A stretch of DNA of 41,244 bases from Desulfovibrio sp. ZJ369 (GTDB taxonomy: Bacteria; Desulfobacterota; Desulfovibrionia; Desulfovibrionales; Desulfovibrionaceae): positions 1 through 41,244 of the forward strand of contig NZ_JAAKEI010000021.1 in assembly GCF_011039085.1 (NCBI RefSeq). Reading direction: 5' to 3'. The position numbers and the translations under genes were made by a program. Below, one piece after another: positions 33,037 to 41,098 of the stretch. Numbering within the stretch: the stretch's first letter is position 1; the number at the start of each line of letters is the position of its first letter. The notes beneath the pieces are model-generated. The model did no database searches. It was not told where the DNA came from and saw only the letters and a list, made by a program, of their open reading frames with translations.

Positions 33037-34092
33037 ATGCCTTCCGATTTCGCAACGCCCGCCCGGCCTGAGGCTTTTTCTTCCCAAGCCGAACCTGACC
33101 AGGATCACGCGCCGGATGCCGCGGACAATCCGGATCAAAATGCCCCGGATCAGGACGGGCAGAGTAACGCAGATCCGGCTCAGGAAGATCCCAGGCCGGG
33201 TGAAACCGATGCTCCGGAAGACGGCGGCGCTCCGGCCGAGCCCCCGGTAGAACCGTCTCCAGTGGAACCGTCTCCAGTGGAACCGTCTCCAGTGGAACCG
33301 CCGCCCGTGGAACCGTCTCCAGTTGAACCGCCGCCCGTGGAACCGCCGCCGGTAGAACCGCCGCCCGTGGAACCGCCGCCCGTGGAACCCTCTCCGGTTG
33401 AACCGCCGCCGGGCGAGTCTCCTTCGTATGTGGACGAGCATACCGCACGAGGCCCCAACAGCATCGCCCTGGTCATGCCGGTTCTCAAACTCCAGGCTTC
33501 GGCCAGCAATGAGCTCATTGTGGGTGAAAGCACCAGCGTGGTCATAGGCAGCAAAATCGACATGGTCGCAGGAGCCAAATTTCTCTATACGGCCGCACCG
33601 GTGGAATTCAAGGTGAATTACGGCATCAGCATCATTTCCGACCGCAGCAGGCTGCTCAAGCGGGTCAGGAACGAAAATCAGACGATTAACGCAGTAACCT
33701 GCATAGGCCGAAAAAACAAAGTGTACAAAAGCCTCTGCCAGCGGATCAAAGTAGCGGGTGAAGATATGAAGCGCATAAAAAACAGCCTGCAAACCTGCGC
33801 CACAAAGGCAGAGGTGGAGGCGATGAACAACGAGATAACGGCAACCGTGGAGCGGCTTAACGAGCAGTGCACAACGGCTGTGGCGGAGCTCAACACCGTG
33901 GCTGCGCAGAGCACGAATCTCGCCGAAAAGAACGACACAACCGTGGGCGTGGCCAATACCCTGGCGGGGAGCATCCAAAGCGCAAGCGTCGAGAGCACAC
34001 GCACCGCGGCCTCCTGCACTCAATCCCATGTCAGCAGCAGCACGCTTGCTGCGCAGAGCAGCGCCGACGCCGTCGCAACCCTGCTGAACTGA
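33037..34092 (+). CDS. Hypothetical T6SS payload-module protein C (351 aa) with PVEPx repeat linker
   Basis: A 351-aa protein; GAGGA lies before ATG 33037. Residues about 1-68 are acidic and disordered (QAEPDQDHAPDAADNPDQ). Eleven pentads of PVEP[S/P] follow (about 70-124), a rigid spacer. Then comes a domain homologous to protein A (near 150-200; GESTSVVIGSKIDMVAGAKF at about 163-182), and a helical tail (about 205-351) with a heptad-like pattern (EVEAMNNEITATVERLNEQ) and a few Cys. No enzymatic motif, signal or membrane helix is visible. The extended linker would suit a protein bridging two parts of the spike or displayed beyond it. The function is not known. Confidence 0.6.
   Translation: MPSDFATPARPEAFSSQAEPDQDHAPDAADNPDQNAPDQDGQSNADPAQEDPRPGETDAPEDGGAPAEPPVEPSPVEPSPVEPSPVEPPPVEPSPVEPPPVEPPPVEPPPVEPPPVEPSPVEPPPGESPSYVDEHTARGPNSIALVMPVLKLQASASNELIVGESTSVVIGSKIDMVAGAKFLYTAAPVEFKVNYGISIISDRSRLLKRVRNENQTINAVTCIGRKNKVYKSLCQRIKVAGEDMKRIKNSLQTCATKAEVEAMNNEITATVERLNEQCTTAVAELNTVAAQSTNLAEKNDTTVGVANTLAGSIQSASVESTRTAASCTQSHVSSSTLAAQSSADAVATLLN
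33244..33408 (+). repeat. 15-bp coding minisatellite (eleven PVEPS/PVEPP units)
   Basis: Eleven consecutive 15-base units encode PVEPS or PVEPP in the order S,S,S,P,S,P,P,P,P,S,P. The Pro/Glu spacer is stiff and extended. Near-identical units such as TCTCCAGTGGAACCG suggest recent slippage, so the copy number may vary between strains. It is a coding repeat, not a CRISPR array. Confidence 0.9.
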
Positions 34093-34095
34093 GCC

Positions 34096-37000
34096 ATGCA
34101 TATCCTGAAAGACGCCGAGACCGGCCTGCTTTTCTCCTCCTTTGCCGTGGGCGGACGCTGGCAACTGCAAGCGGCCGTGCTGCTCTATTTTGCCCTGGAC
34201 GCGCCGGACGTGCCGCTTTCCGAGCAGCGTCTCTGGCCGGAAATCATGGCGGTTCTCGGCAAGGACGCTGTCCTGGATCCGGGCTTTCCCAAGGCGCGCG
34301 GCGAAGTGCTGGCCGCCGGGGAGTGGTGCGCGCCCGGCGGCAGGCCCGCGCCCGGCGGCGCGGTTTCCATCCGGGTGGGGCCGGTGCGGCGCGAACTGGC
34401 GGTTTTCGGCGATCGCTTCTGGCGCGCCGGGGCCCCTTCTGAACCACGCCCGGCGGAACGCATGCCCCTGACCTGGGCCCAGGCCTTTGGCGGCGAGGGC
34501 TGCGCGGAAAATCCCCTGGGCAAAGGCGCGGCCAGGGCTGAGACGCCCTGGGGCGAAAACGCGCGCCCCCTGCCCAATGTGGAAGATCCGGCCACGGGCC
34601 TGATGCTTGCGCCGGACGCCCGGCCCGTTCCAGCCTGCTTTCTGCCCATTCCGCCGGACGCGCCCTCGCGCCTGGCCCTGGCAGGCGCCTACGGCGCGGC
34701 CTGGCTGGCAGAGCACTGGCCCGGCTTTCCGGCAGACGTGGACGAAATGTTTTTCAACCTCGCCGCTCCGGCGCAACGTCTGCCCGCCGGCTATTTCACG
34801 GGCGGGGAAGAAGTGGAAATCCGCCACATGCACCCGGGCAAAGCCGTGCTGCAAAGCCGCCTGCCCCGCAAAAGGGTACGCGTTTTCGCCACGCGCCGTG
34901 AGGCGCGCGCAGCCCGGCTGCGGGAGGGCAGGCCCTGCCTTGCCGCGGATCCTTTTGCCGCACTGCCGGGCGATGTTTTCGAGGAGTGCGCCGCGCGCCT
35001 GGAAACCGTCTGGCTTTTCCCCGGCATTGAGCGCGGTCTGGTCCTCTACCGCGCGGTGCTGCCCACAGCCGACGACGAGCACAGCGACATCATCCGCCTT
35101 TTCCCGGTGGTGGAGGAAGCGGACGCCGCCCCCACGGACGCGGCGCACTGGTATGAGGAGCAGAAGCGTCGTCTGCGTCGTGTCCGGCCCGCCGCGCCCC
35201 AAATCCCCGACGCGGCCCTGGCGGCCGTGGAAAAGGCCAAAGCCGCGGTGCGCACCGCCGAGGAGGATGTGGCCCTGGCCGTGGATCGCGCCCTGGGCAG
35301 CGCGCCCGTTCTGCCCGCGCACGGCGCGGGCCGCATCGCCCGGGCCAGAAAGCAGGCCGCCGCGGCTCTGGAGCGTATTGAGGACGCCCGCCAGTGCATG
35401 CAGCGGATGCGCGGGCGTTTCGGGCACATGGTCAAAATCGACCCGCGCCAGATGGACGCCTTGCGCGACTCCGTCCTTTCCATGCTGGCCGGACTGGACA
35501 GAGCCGAGGCGGACATGCGGGAAATGGACGCCCTGATAGCCGGGAGCGAGGCGCAGAGCGCCGCGGCCATGCACGACCTGCGCGAAAAATTCGCCGCGCT
35601 GCCCGCCGCCTCGCGCCAGGCTCTGGCAGAGGCGGGCCATACGGATATTCCCCAGGACGAGGCCCTGCCGCCCGAAGAACTCTGGAGCGAGGCCGCCCTG
35701 GCCCTGCTGGCGCGACATCCGGCGGACGGGGACGAGACAGCGGCTCTCCTGGAGCGGGCGGGCCTGCGTCCGGCGGACATCGGCAAGGCCATGCCCGCGC
35801 TCTTGCCCTCGCCCTGCCGCCTGGAGCCCGCGCAATGGGGACTGGAGGCCGACGTCCTGCCCGCCGATGCGCCCCCCCTGCCCGCCGGACTGTTGCTGGG
35901 GCATTTTCAGGGCGCGCGTTGCGTGCGCCTGGCGGTGCGCCCCCTGCCCACGGCTGAAAACCCCTGCGCCGCCTTTCTGCCCTGCGTGGAAACCGTGTTT
36001 CCGGGCTCGCGCGAGGGCGCGCAACTGCTGGGCGGCACGCGGCCCAAGCCCGTGCTGCTGGCTCCGGATCCGCTGGCCGCCTGGCTTCTGTACGGCCAGG
36101 CCGGCGATCTGTGCGCCGTGCTGATCGCCACCTCGCCCGCCGCAAAACCGCCGGACGCGGTGCGCGAGGCCCTCGCAAACGCGCCCTGCGCGCTCTGGCC
36201 CGTGCCGCCGCTGCCCGTGGAAGAAGCGGAGGATGGGCTGCCCCCTGTGTCGCCCGCTTTCGGCGAAAGCGCGCATGCGGCCCGCGCCGCGCAACTGGCC
36301 GCGCCCTGGACCGCCCTTGTGCCCGGTCTGGAAGCCCTTGCCTGGCCGGAAAAATACGCCGCGCCGCACCTGGGGGCGGCCCGCGCGCTGGGGCTCGACA
36401 TCCGGGCCTGGCTGCGCGCTGAACTGGAAAAACGCGGCGTGGCCCTGCCCCCGGCTGAAAGCGAGGGCGGCCTGAGCCTGGGCAAAGACAAACACGGCAG
36501 ACCCGCCTTCAGCCTGAAACTGCCCGTCCCGGACGCGACGGGCATCGTGCGGCGGCAGTCGGACAGACTGCGCGCCGCGGCCGGGGCCGTGAGGAGCGAC
36601 TTTGAAAAAAGCATGGCCCAAGGCGAACGTGAGGCCAACGCGCTGCTGGCGGCACGGGGCCTGCCGCCCCTGCCTTCCATGCCGGAAGCCGCAACCATGC
36701 CGGACGTGCCGCCGCCCGACCCGCAGGCCTTGAAGATTTTCGACGAAAAAAGCGCGCTGCTGCGCCGCCTGAACCGCCCGGCCGACGCCCAGGCCATGCA
36801 GGAACTCAAAGCAGACTACATGGCCACTCTGGAAAAAGGCCGCGCCGCCCAGATCCAGGGCCGCGCCCAACTGGCCGAAGTCCGGGCCCTGTGGAGCAAA
36901 AGCCCGGCCCAACGCGCCCCGGCCTGGGTGAAGGATGTGCCCGGCGCCGAGGCTGTGCTCAATCCCCAGGCCATGACGCCGGATCTCGCCCTGGCGCGGC

Positions 37001-37977
37001 TGCGCGGGGGCGACACGCAGGGCCTGACGCTCAAGGGGCTGGATCTTTCCGGCTGCGACCTCAGCAACTGCGCCTTCCGGGACATGTTTCTTGAGGATGT
37101 GAATCTGAGCCGGGCCGACCTTACCGGGGCCGTGTTTGAAAAAGCCGCCCTCACCAGGGTCAACTGCCGCGAGGCCGCTCTGGACGGGGCAAGCCTCAAA
37201 CTCTGCAGCGTTGCGGAATGCGGCTTCACAGCCTCGCGCGCCCGGGGTATGCGTGCCGAGCTGGTCCAGTGGCGGGACTGCGTTTTTGAAGACGTGGACT
37301 GGCAAGACGCGGCCTTCAAACTGGGCGGCATGCAGGACTGTATGCTGCGCGGGCATTTCGCGGGTTTGAGCCTTGAATTGTTCACCATGACGCAAAGCGT
37401 GTTGCGCGAGGTGTTTTTCCGCGGCTGCCGTCTGCGCAAATGCGCTCTGATCAAGTCGGAAATCAGCAACTTCACTTTCGAGGACGGGGCTTTTCTGGAA
37501 ACGGCCTTCACTTCCTGCACGGGCGACGGCCTGCGCTTTGTCCGCAGCGACTGCGAAAATCTGCGCGTGCTCCTGGACAGCGCGTTGACGGGCTTTGCCT
37601 GCCGCCAGTGCCGGCTGGACAGAGCCTCCTTCCGCCAGTCGCGGCTGCCCGCCGCGCATTTTGAGGCCTGCTCCCTGGCGGCTGCCTGCGTGGATCACTG
37701 CGAAATGCCGCGCGCCGTGCTGGCGGGCTGCACCGGGCCGGAGCTGCAAATCCGGCACAGCGATCTTGAGCAAGCCGATCTGCGCCGCGCCAGCCTGCCC
37801 GGCGCTTCCCTGCGCCGCACGCGCCTGGTGCGGGCGGATCTGCGCGAAGCCAATCTCTACGGCGCGGAACTCTATAAAACCGTCATGGGCGAAACCGCGC
37901 TGCAAGGGGCCAATCTCGCCCGCACCCTGCTGGACGGGGCCGAACATCTGCTCCGCAAAACGGAGATGAGCCGATGA
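34096..37977 (+). CDS. DUF2169 protein fused to pentapeptide repeats (1293 aa)
   Basis: A 1293-aa protein; ATG 34096 follows protein C by 3 bases. The N-terminal about 300 residues match DUF2169: FAVGGRWQLQAAVLLYFAL, PLTWAQAFGGEGCAENPLG, LPNVEDPATG, PACFLPIPPDAPSRL and the GYFTGGEEVEIRHMHP stretch. DUF2169 proteins recur with DUF4150 PAAR-like tips in T6SS loci and are thought to help load them. The middle (about 340-960) is helical and very Ala-rich. The C-terminal about 315 residues (about 975-1290) are a right-handed pentapeptide-repeat helix (GLTLKGLDLSGCDLSNC, ending DLREANLYGAELY and ALQGANLARTLLDGAE). A DUF2169 linked to such a helix in one chain is unusual in length. ATGA overlap with the next gene implies coupling. 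There is no signal peptide, so the protein acts in the cytoplasm before secretion. Confidence 0.85.
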   Translation: MHILKDAETGLLFSSFAVGGRWQLQAAVLLYFALDAPDVPLSEQRLWPEIMAVLGKDAVLDPGFPKARGEVLAAGEWCAPGGRPAPGGAVSIRVGPVRRELAVFGDRFWRAGAPSEPRPAERMPLTWAQAFGGEGCAENPLGKGAARAETPWGENARPLPNVEDPATGLMLAPDARPVPACFLPIPPDAPSRLALAGAYGAAWLAEHWPGFPADVDEMFFNLAAPAQRLPAGYFTGGEEVEIRHMHPGKAVLQSRLPRKRVRVFATRREARAARLREGRPCLAADPFAALPGDVFEECAARLETVWLFPGIERGLVLYRAVLPTADDEHSDIIRLFPVVEEADAAPTDAAHWYEEQKRRLRRVRPAAPQIPDAALAAVEKAKAAVRTAEEDVALAVDRALGSAPVLPAHGAGRIARARKQAAAALERIEDARQCMQRMRGRFGHMVKIDPRQMDALRDSVLSMLAGLDRAEADMREMDALIAGSEAQSAAAMHDLREKFAALPAASRQALAEAGHTDIPQDEALPPEELWSEAALALLARHPADGDETAALLERAGLRPADIGKAMPALLPSPCRLEPAQWGLEADVLPADAPPLPAGLLLGHFQGARCVRLAVRPLPTAENPCAAFLPCVETVFPGSREGAQLLGGTRPKPVLLAPDPLAAWLLYGQAGDLCAVLIATSPAAKPPDAVREALANAPCALWPVPPLPVEEAEDGLPPVSPAFGESAHAARAAQLAAPWTALVPGLEALAWPEKYAAPHLGAARALGLDIRAWLRAELEKRGVALPPAESEGGLSLGKDKHGRPAFSLKLPVPDATGIVRRQSDRLRAAAGAVRSDFEKSMAQGEREANALLAARGLPPLPSMPEAATMPDVPPPDPQALKIFDEKSALLRRLNRPADAQAMQELKADYMATLEKGRAAQIQGRAQLAEVRALWSKSPAQRAPAWVKDVPGAEAVLNPQAMTPDLALARLRGGDTQGLTLKGLDLSGCDLSNCAFRDMFLEDVNLSRADLTGAVFEKAALTRVNCREAALDGASLKLCSVAECGFTASRARGMRAELVQWRDCVFEDVDWQDAAFKLGGMQDCMLRGHFAGLSLELFTMTQSVLREVFFRGCRLRKCALIKSEISNFTFEDGAFLETAFTSCTGDGLRFVRSDCENLRVLLDSALTGFACRQCRLDRASFRQSRLPAAHFEACSLAAACVDHCEMPRAVLAGCTGPELQIRHSDLEQADLRRASLPGASLRRTRLVRADLREANLYGAELYKTVMGETALQGANLARTLLDGAEHLLRKTEMSR

Positions 37978-39056
37978 CCCGTCAGGACGTGCTGGACGCC
38001 ATTGCTGAGGAACAGTTTCTGGAAGACCTTGATCTGTCGGGCATTGACCTTTCCGGCGCGGATCTTGCCGGCGGCTGGTTCGAACGCGTGAACCTGCGCG
38101 GAGCCAATCTGGCCGGGGCGAACATCAGCCGGACGGCCTTCAGGGATTGCGACTGCACGGGAGCGGACTTTTCCGGCATTGTTCTGGAAGGGGTTTTCTT
38201 CAACTCTATGCGCCTGCCCGGCGGCAGGCTGCGGGACATGCGTCTGGAGCGGGTCTCGGTCGAGGACGGCGACTTCAGCGGCGCGGACTTCGGCGGGAGC
38301 AGCTTCCACACCTGCTCGTTTCAGAACTGCGATTTCTCGCACGCGGATTTCGCGCAGGCCCGCTGCGTGCGCACCATGATACGGAAGTGCCGCTGCGCGG
38401 GCGCGGATTTCAGCCGCACGGATCTCAGCACCAGCTCCTTTCTGGAAACGGATCTGGCCCAGGCCCTGCTGCGGGGCGCGCGTCTGGAAAAAACCTGCCT
38501 CATTTCCTCTGCCTTGCCGGGATATAATTTTTCAGGCATGGAACTCAGCCACACGCAGTTCACCTTTTCCGATCTGCGCGGGGCCAGTTTCAGCCGCGCC
38601 GCGCTCACGGGCGTGAATTTTCTGAAGGCCAGGCTGGACGGCGCGGATTTCTCCCACGCGCAAACGGCCCAATGCCTGTTCCGCGAGGCCGCCCTGCCCG
38701 GCGCGCTGCTGGCGGACGGCCGCTTTTTCGAGGCCATGTTCATGCAGGCGGATCTCAGCGGCGCCGACTGCCGCCGGGCCGACTTTTCCGATGCGATTCT
38801 GACCGGGACCGTACTGGACGGCGCGCGCGCCGACGAGGCAGTGTTCTTTCGCGCCGACCTTTCGCACGCCGACCTGCGGCGGGCCTGTTGTGTCCGCGCG
38901 GACTTCACGGCGGCCCGCATGCACCGCTGCCTGATCCAGAACGCGCTTCTTGACGGAGCCAAAACCGCCCTGGCGCACGGCGAGGATCCCGAACGCGCCC
39001 GCAGCGAAGACTGGCATCTGATCTTTCCCCCCTCTTTCACGGAGAAAAAGCCATGA
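37974..39056 (+). CDS. Pentapeptide-repeat protein (360 aa)
   Basis: A 360-aa protein beginning at the ATGA overlap. Almost the whole length consists of A(D/N)LxX repeats: FLEDLDLSGIDLSGADLAGG, NLRGANLAGANISRT, DFSGADFGGSSF, then RADFTAARMHRCLIQNALLDGA near the end. Such chains fold as square right-handed helices that can mimic DNA or act as scaffolds. Sequence style matches the C-terminal third of the preceding DUF2169 fusion, so the two may be a pair, one an independent copy of the same module. Gene order and overlap place it in the spike-tip loading module. No catalytic motif or signal peptide is visible. Its role is not defined by the sequence. Confidence 0.85.
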   Translation: MTRQDVLDAIAEEQFLEDLDLSGIDLSGADLAGGWFERVNLRGANLAGANISRTAFRDCDCTGADFSGIVLEGVFFNSMRLPGGRLRDMRLERVSVEDGDFSGADFGGSSFHTCSFQNCDFSHADFAQARCVRTMIRKCRCAGADFSRTDLSTSSFLETDLAQALLRGARLEKTCLISSALPGYNFSGMELSHTQFTFSDLRGASFSRAALTGVNFLKARLDGADFSHAQTAQCLFREAALPGALLADGRFFEAMFMQADLSGADCRRADFSDAILTGTVLDGARADEAVFFRADLSHADLRRACCVRADFTAARMHRCLIQNALLDGAKTALAHGEDPERARSEDWHLIFPPSFTEKKP

Positions 39057-39688
39057 ATACAACCGCCGTTGATCTCCATATCCGCGCCGCCTCCCCCGGC
39101 GCGCCCACACTGGAAACGGGCTGCGTGCTGGAGGCCGGCCGCGCAAGCCTGATCCTGCTCGGCCGGGGCTGCCGCTGGCACGCGCAACCGGCCGCCTCCT
39201 GCCTGCTGGCTCCGCAAAAGGGCGACGAAGTGCTCTTTGCTCCTCTGCCCGACGGCCGGGCTTTTGTGCTGGCCGTGCTCACGCGCGGGGAAAGCGAGGC
39301 CGTCCTGCATTTTCCCCACGGCGCAACGCTGAACTCGCCGCTGCCTCTGCGGCTCAACAGCGCCACAGCCTTGCGCCTGACCGCGCCCGAGACCGGTCTG
39401 GACGCCGCCCGGCTTGAGGTGCGCGCCGCCAAAGCCCAGGCCGTTCTGGGCGAGTGCGGCCTGCTGGCGCGCACGCTGCGCGCGGCGGGCCAGCGTCTGG
39501 AACAGACCTTTGAGCGCCTTACGGCCCGTCTGGGCTCGTCCGTCCGTCTGGTGCGCGGGCACGATGAAACCCAGGCCGCCAGCAGCCGCCTGTCGGTCAG
39601 CGGGCAGGCCGCCGTGCAGGCGGGCGGCATTGAGCAGACGGCCGCGGAAATCGTGCGCATTGACGCGCCGCAGGTCCATATTTCATAA
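39053..39688 (+). CDS. DUF3540 domain protein (211 aa)
   Basis: A 211-aa protein with an ATGA overlap with the previous gene. Sequence features of DUF3540 are seen: GCVLEAGRASLILLGRGCRWHAQPAASCLLAPQKGDEVLF, then the FPHGATLNSPLPLRLNSATALRLTAPETGLD segment and a C-terminal helical part near GQRLEQTFERLTARLGSSVRLVRGHDE in outline. The family is found almost only next to T6SS DUF2169 and DUF4150 genes, but its biochemical action is not established. Here it sits between the pentapeptide protein and the PAAR-like protein, which fits a loading or maturation factor for the spike tip. It is soluble, with no signal peptide. Confidence 0.82.
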   Translation: MNTTAVDLHIRAASPGAPTLETGCVLEAGRASLILLGRGCRWHAQPAASCLLAPQKGDEVLFAPLPDGRAFVLAVLTRGESEAVLHFPHGATLNSPLPLRLNSATALRLTAPETGLDAARLEVRAAKAQAVLGECGLLARTLRAAGQRLEQTFERLTARLGSSVRLVRGHDETQAASSRLSVSGQAAVQAGGIEQTAAEIVRIDAPQVHIS

Positions 39689-39698
39689 GGAGTGCGCC

Positions 39699-40103
39699 AT
39701 GTTCGCCCTGACGATGGGCACGGGCCAGACTATGGGCATGCCCGACACCTGCCTCACGCCCACGCCCGCGGGCCCGGTGCCCACGCCCTATCCCAATACC
39801 GGCATGACTTCCATGTGCCCCTCGGCCGTAGCCACAGTGCTCATGGGCGGCACTCCTGCGGTCAATCAGATGGCCAGCATCGCCACGAGCTCCGGCGACG
39901 AGCCCGGCGCGGGCACCGGCGTGGTTTCACACATGATCAAGGGCCAGAACATGTGGATTTCCGGCAGCACCTCGCTCATTGTGGGCGGCACGCCGGTTAT
40001 GCGCCTGACCAGCGCGGGCGGCTGCAACGCCATGGGCATGACGCCCAACGGCACGTCCACCTGCATTGCGCCCAGCCAGACCTTTGTGACGGTGCTGCGA
40101 TGA
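39699..40103 (+). CDS. DUF4150 PAAR-like spike-tip protein
   Basis: A 134-aa protein; ATG 39699 follows AAGGAG. DUF4150 is a PAAR-like fold that sharpens the VgrG tip. Diagnostic features are the CLTPTPAGPVPTPYPNTG loop, TVLMGGTPAVNQMASIATSSGDEPG, the GVVSHMIKGQNMW segment and VGGTPVMRLTS with the closing C-terminal CxAPSQTFV. It contains no effector extension. Because no other PAAR gene is in the window, it is probably the tip for VgrG at 30112, with the DUF2169 protein as loader. ATGA overlap with the last gene implies coupled expression. Family assignment is strong from the motif order. Confidence 0.93.
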   Translation: MFALTMGTGQTMGMPDTCLTPTPAGPVPTPYPNTGMTSMCPSAVATVLMGGTPAVNQMASIATSSGDEPGAGTGVVSHMIKGQNMWISGSTSLIVGGTPVMRLTSAGGCNAMGMTPNGTSTCIAPSQTFVTVLR

Positions 40104-40741
40104 AGGGCCGCCGCCTTCCCGCAGGCGCTCTCCCGGCGCTGCTCCTGGCGTTGCTGCTGACCTTTGTTGCGCTCCCGGCCGGAACGGCGTCCTTCAGCAA
40201 GCTCAAGCCTCTTGAATACCAGGTGTTCGGCGTCACACTGGAAACGCCGCCGCGCGAGATTCGACGAACCCTGAAACGCAAGGGCTATCTGCTCACCAGG
40301 ACCGAGAGGACAGGGGCGGATGCGTATCTGGTGGAGGCCTTTACCGCGGGCAAGCGTCACCGCCTGTTCACCCATGTCTATCTGGCCTCCTGCCCGGAAA
40401 CCGGGGAAACCGTGGGCATTTACGCCAGCGGGGAAGACGGCGCGACCATCCTGGCCCGGGCCCGCGAACGCTACGGGATCAAAGGCACGGATCTCGCCGT
40501 TCCCCCTGCCGACGGCGGACCCGGCGGTTTTATGCGTCCGGAACGGGCCTACCGCAAGGTCTACCCCAACGTGACCGTCTCCTATTACAAGATCAAAAAT
40601 TTTGAGAGCTATACCCTGGCTTTTGAAAGCCCGGCGGCCATGCGGCGCTGCCGGAGCACTCGCGCCAGCGACGCTTTGGCTGAGGAGGCCCTGCGCCGCC
40701 ATATTCAAAAGGAGTCCCGGCAAAAGGCGGTGGCGGATTAG
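40100..40741 (+). CDS. Exported protein of unknown function, last gene of module
   Basis: A 213-aa protein whose ATG overlaps the DUF4150 stop (ATGA). A signal peptide is clear: positive start MKGRRLP, hydrophobic core about 10-28 (ALPALLLALLLTFVALP) and a likely cleavage site near residue 30 (AGTAS). The mature part (about 31-213) is mixed alpha/beta: YQVFGVTLETPPREIRRTLKRKGYL, then FTHVYLASCPETGETVGIYASGE, and KVYPNVTVSYYKIKNFESYTLAFES. The pattern suggests a small periplasmic fold, and no catalytic motif is recognised. Position directly after a PAAR-like gene is typical of an effector or its immunity protein; a signal peptide points to a periplasmic immunity or structural protein. This is inference. 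Confidence 0.6.
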   Translation: MKGRRLPAGALPALLLALLLTFVALPAGTASFSKLKPLEYQVFGVTLETPPREIRRTLKRKGYLLTRTERTGADAYLVEAFTAGKRHRLFTHVYLASCPETGETVGIYASGEDGATILARARERYGIKGTDLAVPPADGGPGGFMRPERAYRKVYPNVTVSYYKIKNFESYTLAFESPAAMRRCRSTRASDALAEEALRRHIQKESRQKAVAD

Positions 40742-40877
40742 AGCGTTTTGCTTTTGAAGTTACCCAATAAATCCCAAGAAGTCCAAAAATATCTATTTAA
40801 CATGCTATTTCATTATGTTAAATATCTCTCTTTGCTTCATGCCATCCACCCAAATCCTCCAGAATCCACAAAAACCG

Positions 40878-41052
40878 TTGGTAGACGTGTTGGTAGTCTT
40901 TTGGTAGGTCTGGGCTGTCAATGACGGCGTTTCCCAAGGTCGGGCAGTGCTGCCCCCGACCTTGGGAAACTGAGCGGGGTTCCCCTCTCAGCTACCGGCA
41001 TATTTTTTGTACTACCTTGTATCAAAAGGTTTTTTCAGAAATATGTTGGTAG
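40878..41052 (+). repeat. TTGGTAG repeats, three phased at one helical turn
   Basis: TTGGTAG occurs at 40878, 40890 and 40901, with spacings of 12 and 11 bases, so the copies face the same side of the helix. A fourth copy is at 41046. They lie 192-221 bases upstream of an integrase gene that carries an N-terminal arm-binding domain, so they may be arm-type binding sites or part of an attachment site. Confidence 0.55.
40930..40969. repeat. Long perfect hairpin upstream of integrase
   Basis: TTTCCCAAGGTCGGG (40930-40944) pairs perfectly with CCCGACCTTGGGAAA (40955-40969), and the ten-base apex can add GCAG/CTGC-type pairing. There is no T-run, so it is not a standard intrinsic terminator. It sits between the TTGGTAG repeats and the integrase, as expected for a recombination or regulatory site; the role is not proven. 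Confidence 0.7.
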
Positions 41053-41098
41053 CAGTCAGTCCAGCCGTACCAAGAAACACCACTCTGGAGGTGGCCGG

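Larger units (their letters stand above)
40742..41098. other. Intergenic region with hairpins and integrase-linked repeats
   Basis: No gene. After the stop codon comes GAGCGTTTTGCTTTTGAA, a member of the intergenic hairpin family seen at 19247. TATTTAACAT (40794-40803) pairs with ATGTTAAATA (40815-40824) in AT-rich DNA, possibly a terminator-like or protein-binding site. The TTGGTAG repeats (40878-40907) and the 15-bp-stem hairpin at 40930-40969 are listed separately. No tRNA is seen. Confidence 0.5.

Noticed and set aside
33244..33408. Repeats that could be mistaken for a CRISPR array
   Set aside because: The 15-bp units are contiguous, have no spacers and are in frame with a protein; they code for PVEPS/PVEPP.
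33019..37947. Very long open frame on the minus strand (1642 codons)
   Set aside because: It lies antisense to the DUF2169 fusion and protein C, has Gly/Arg/His-rich low-complexity content and no domain. Strong third-position GC bias of the sense genes explains it.
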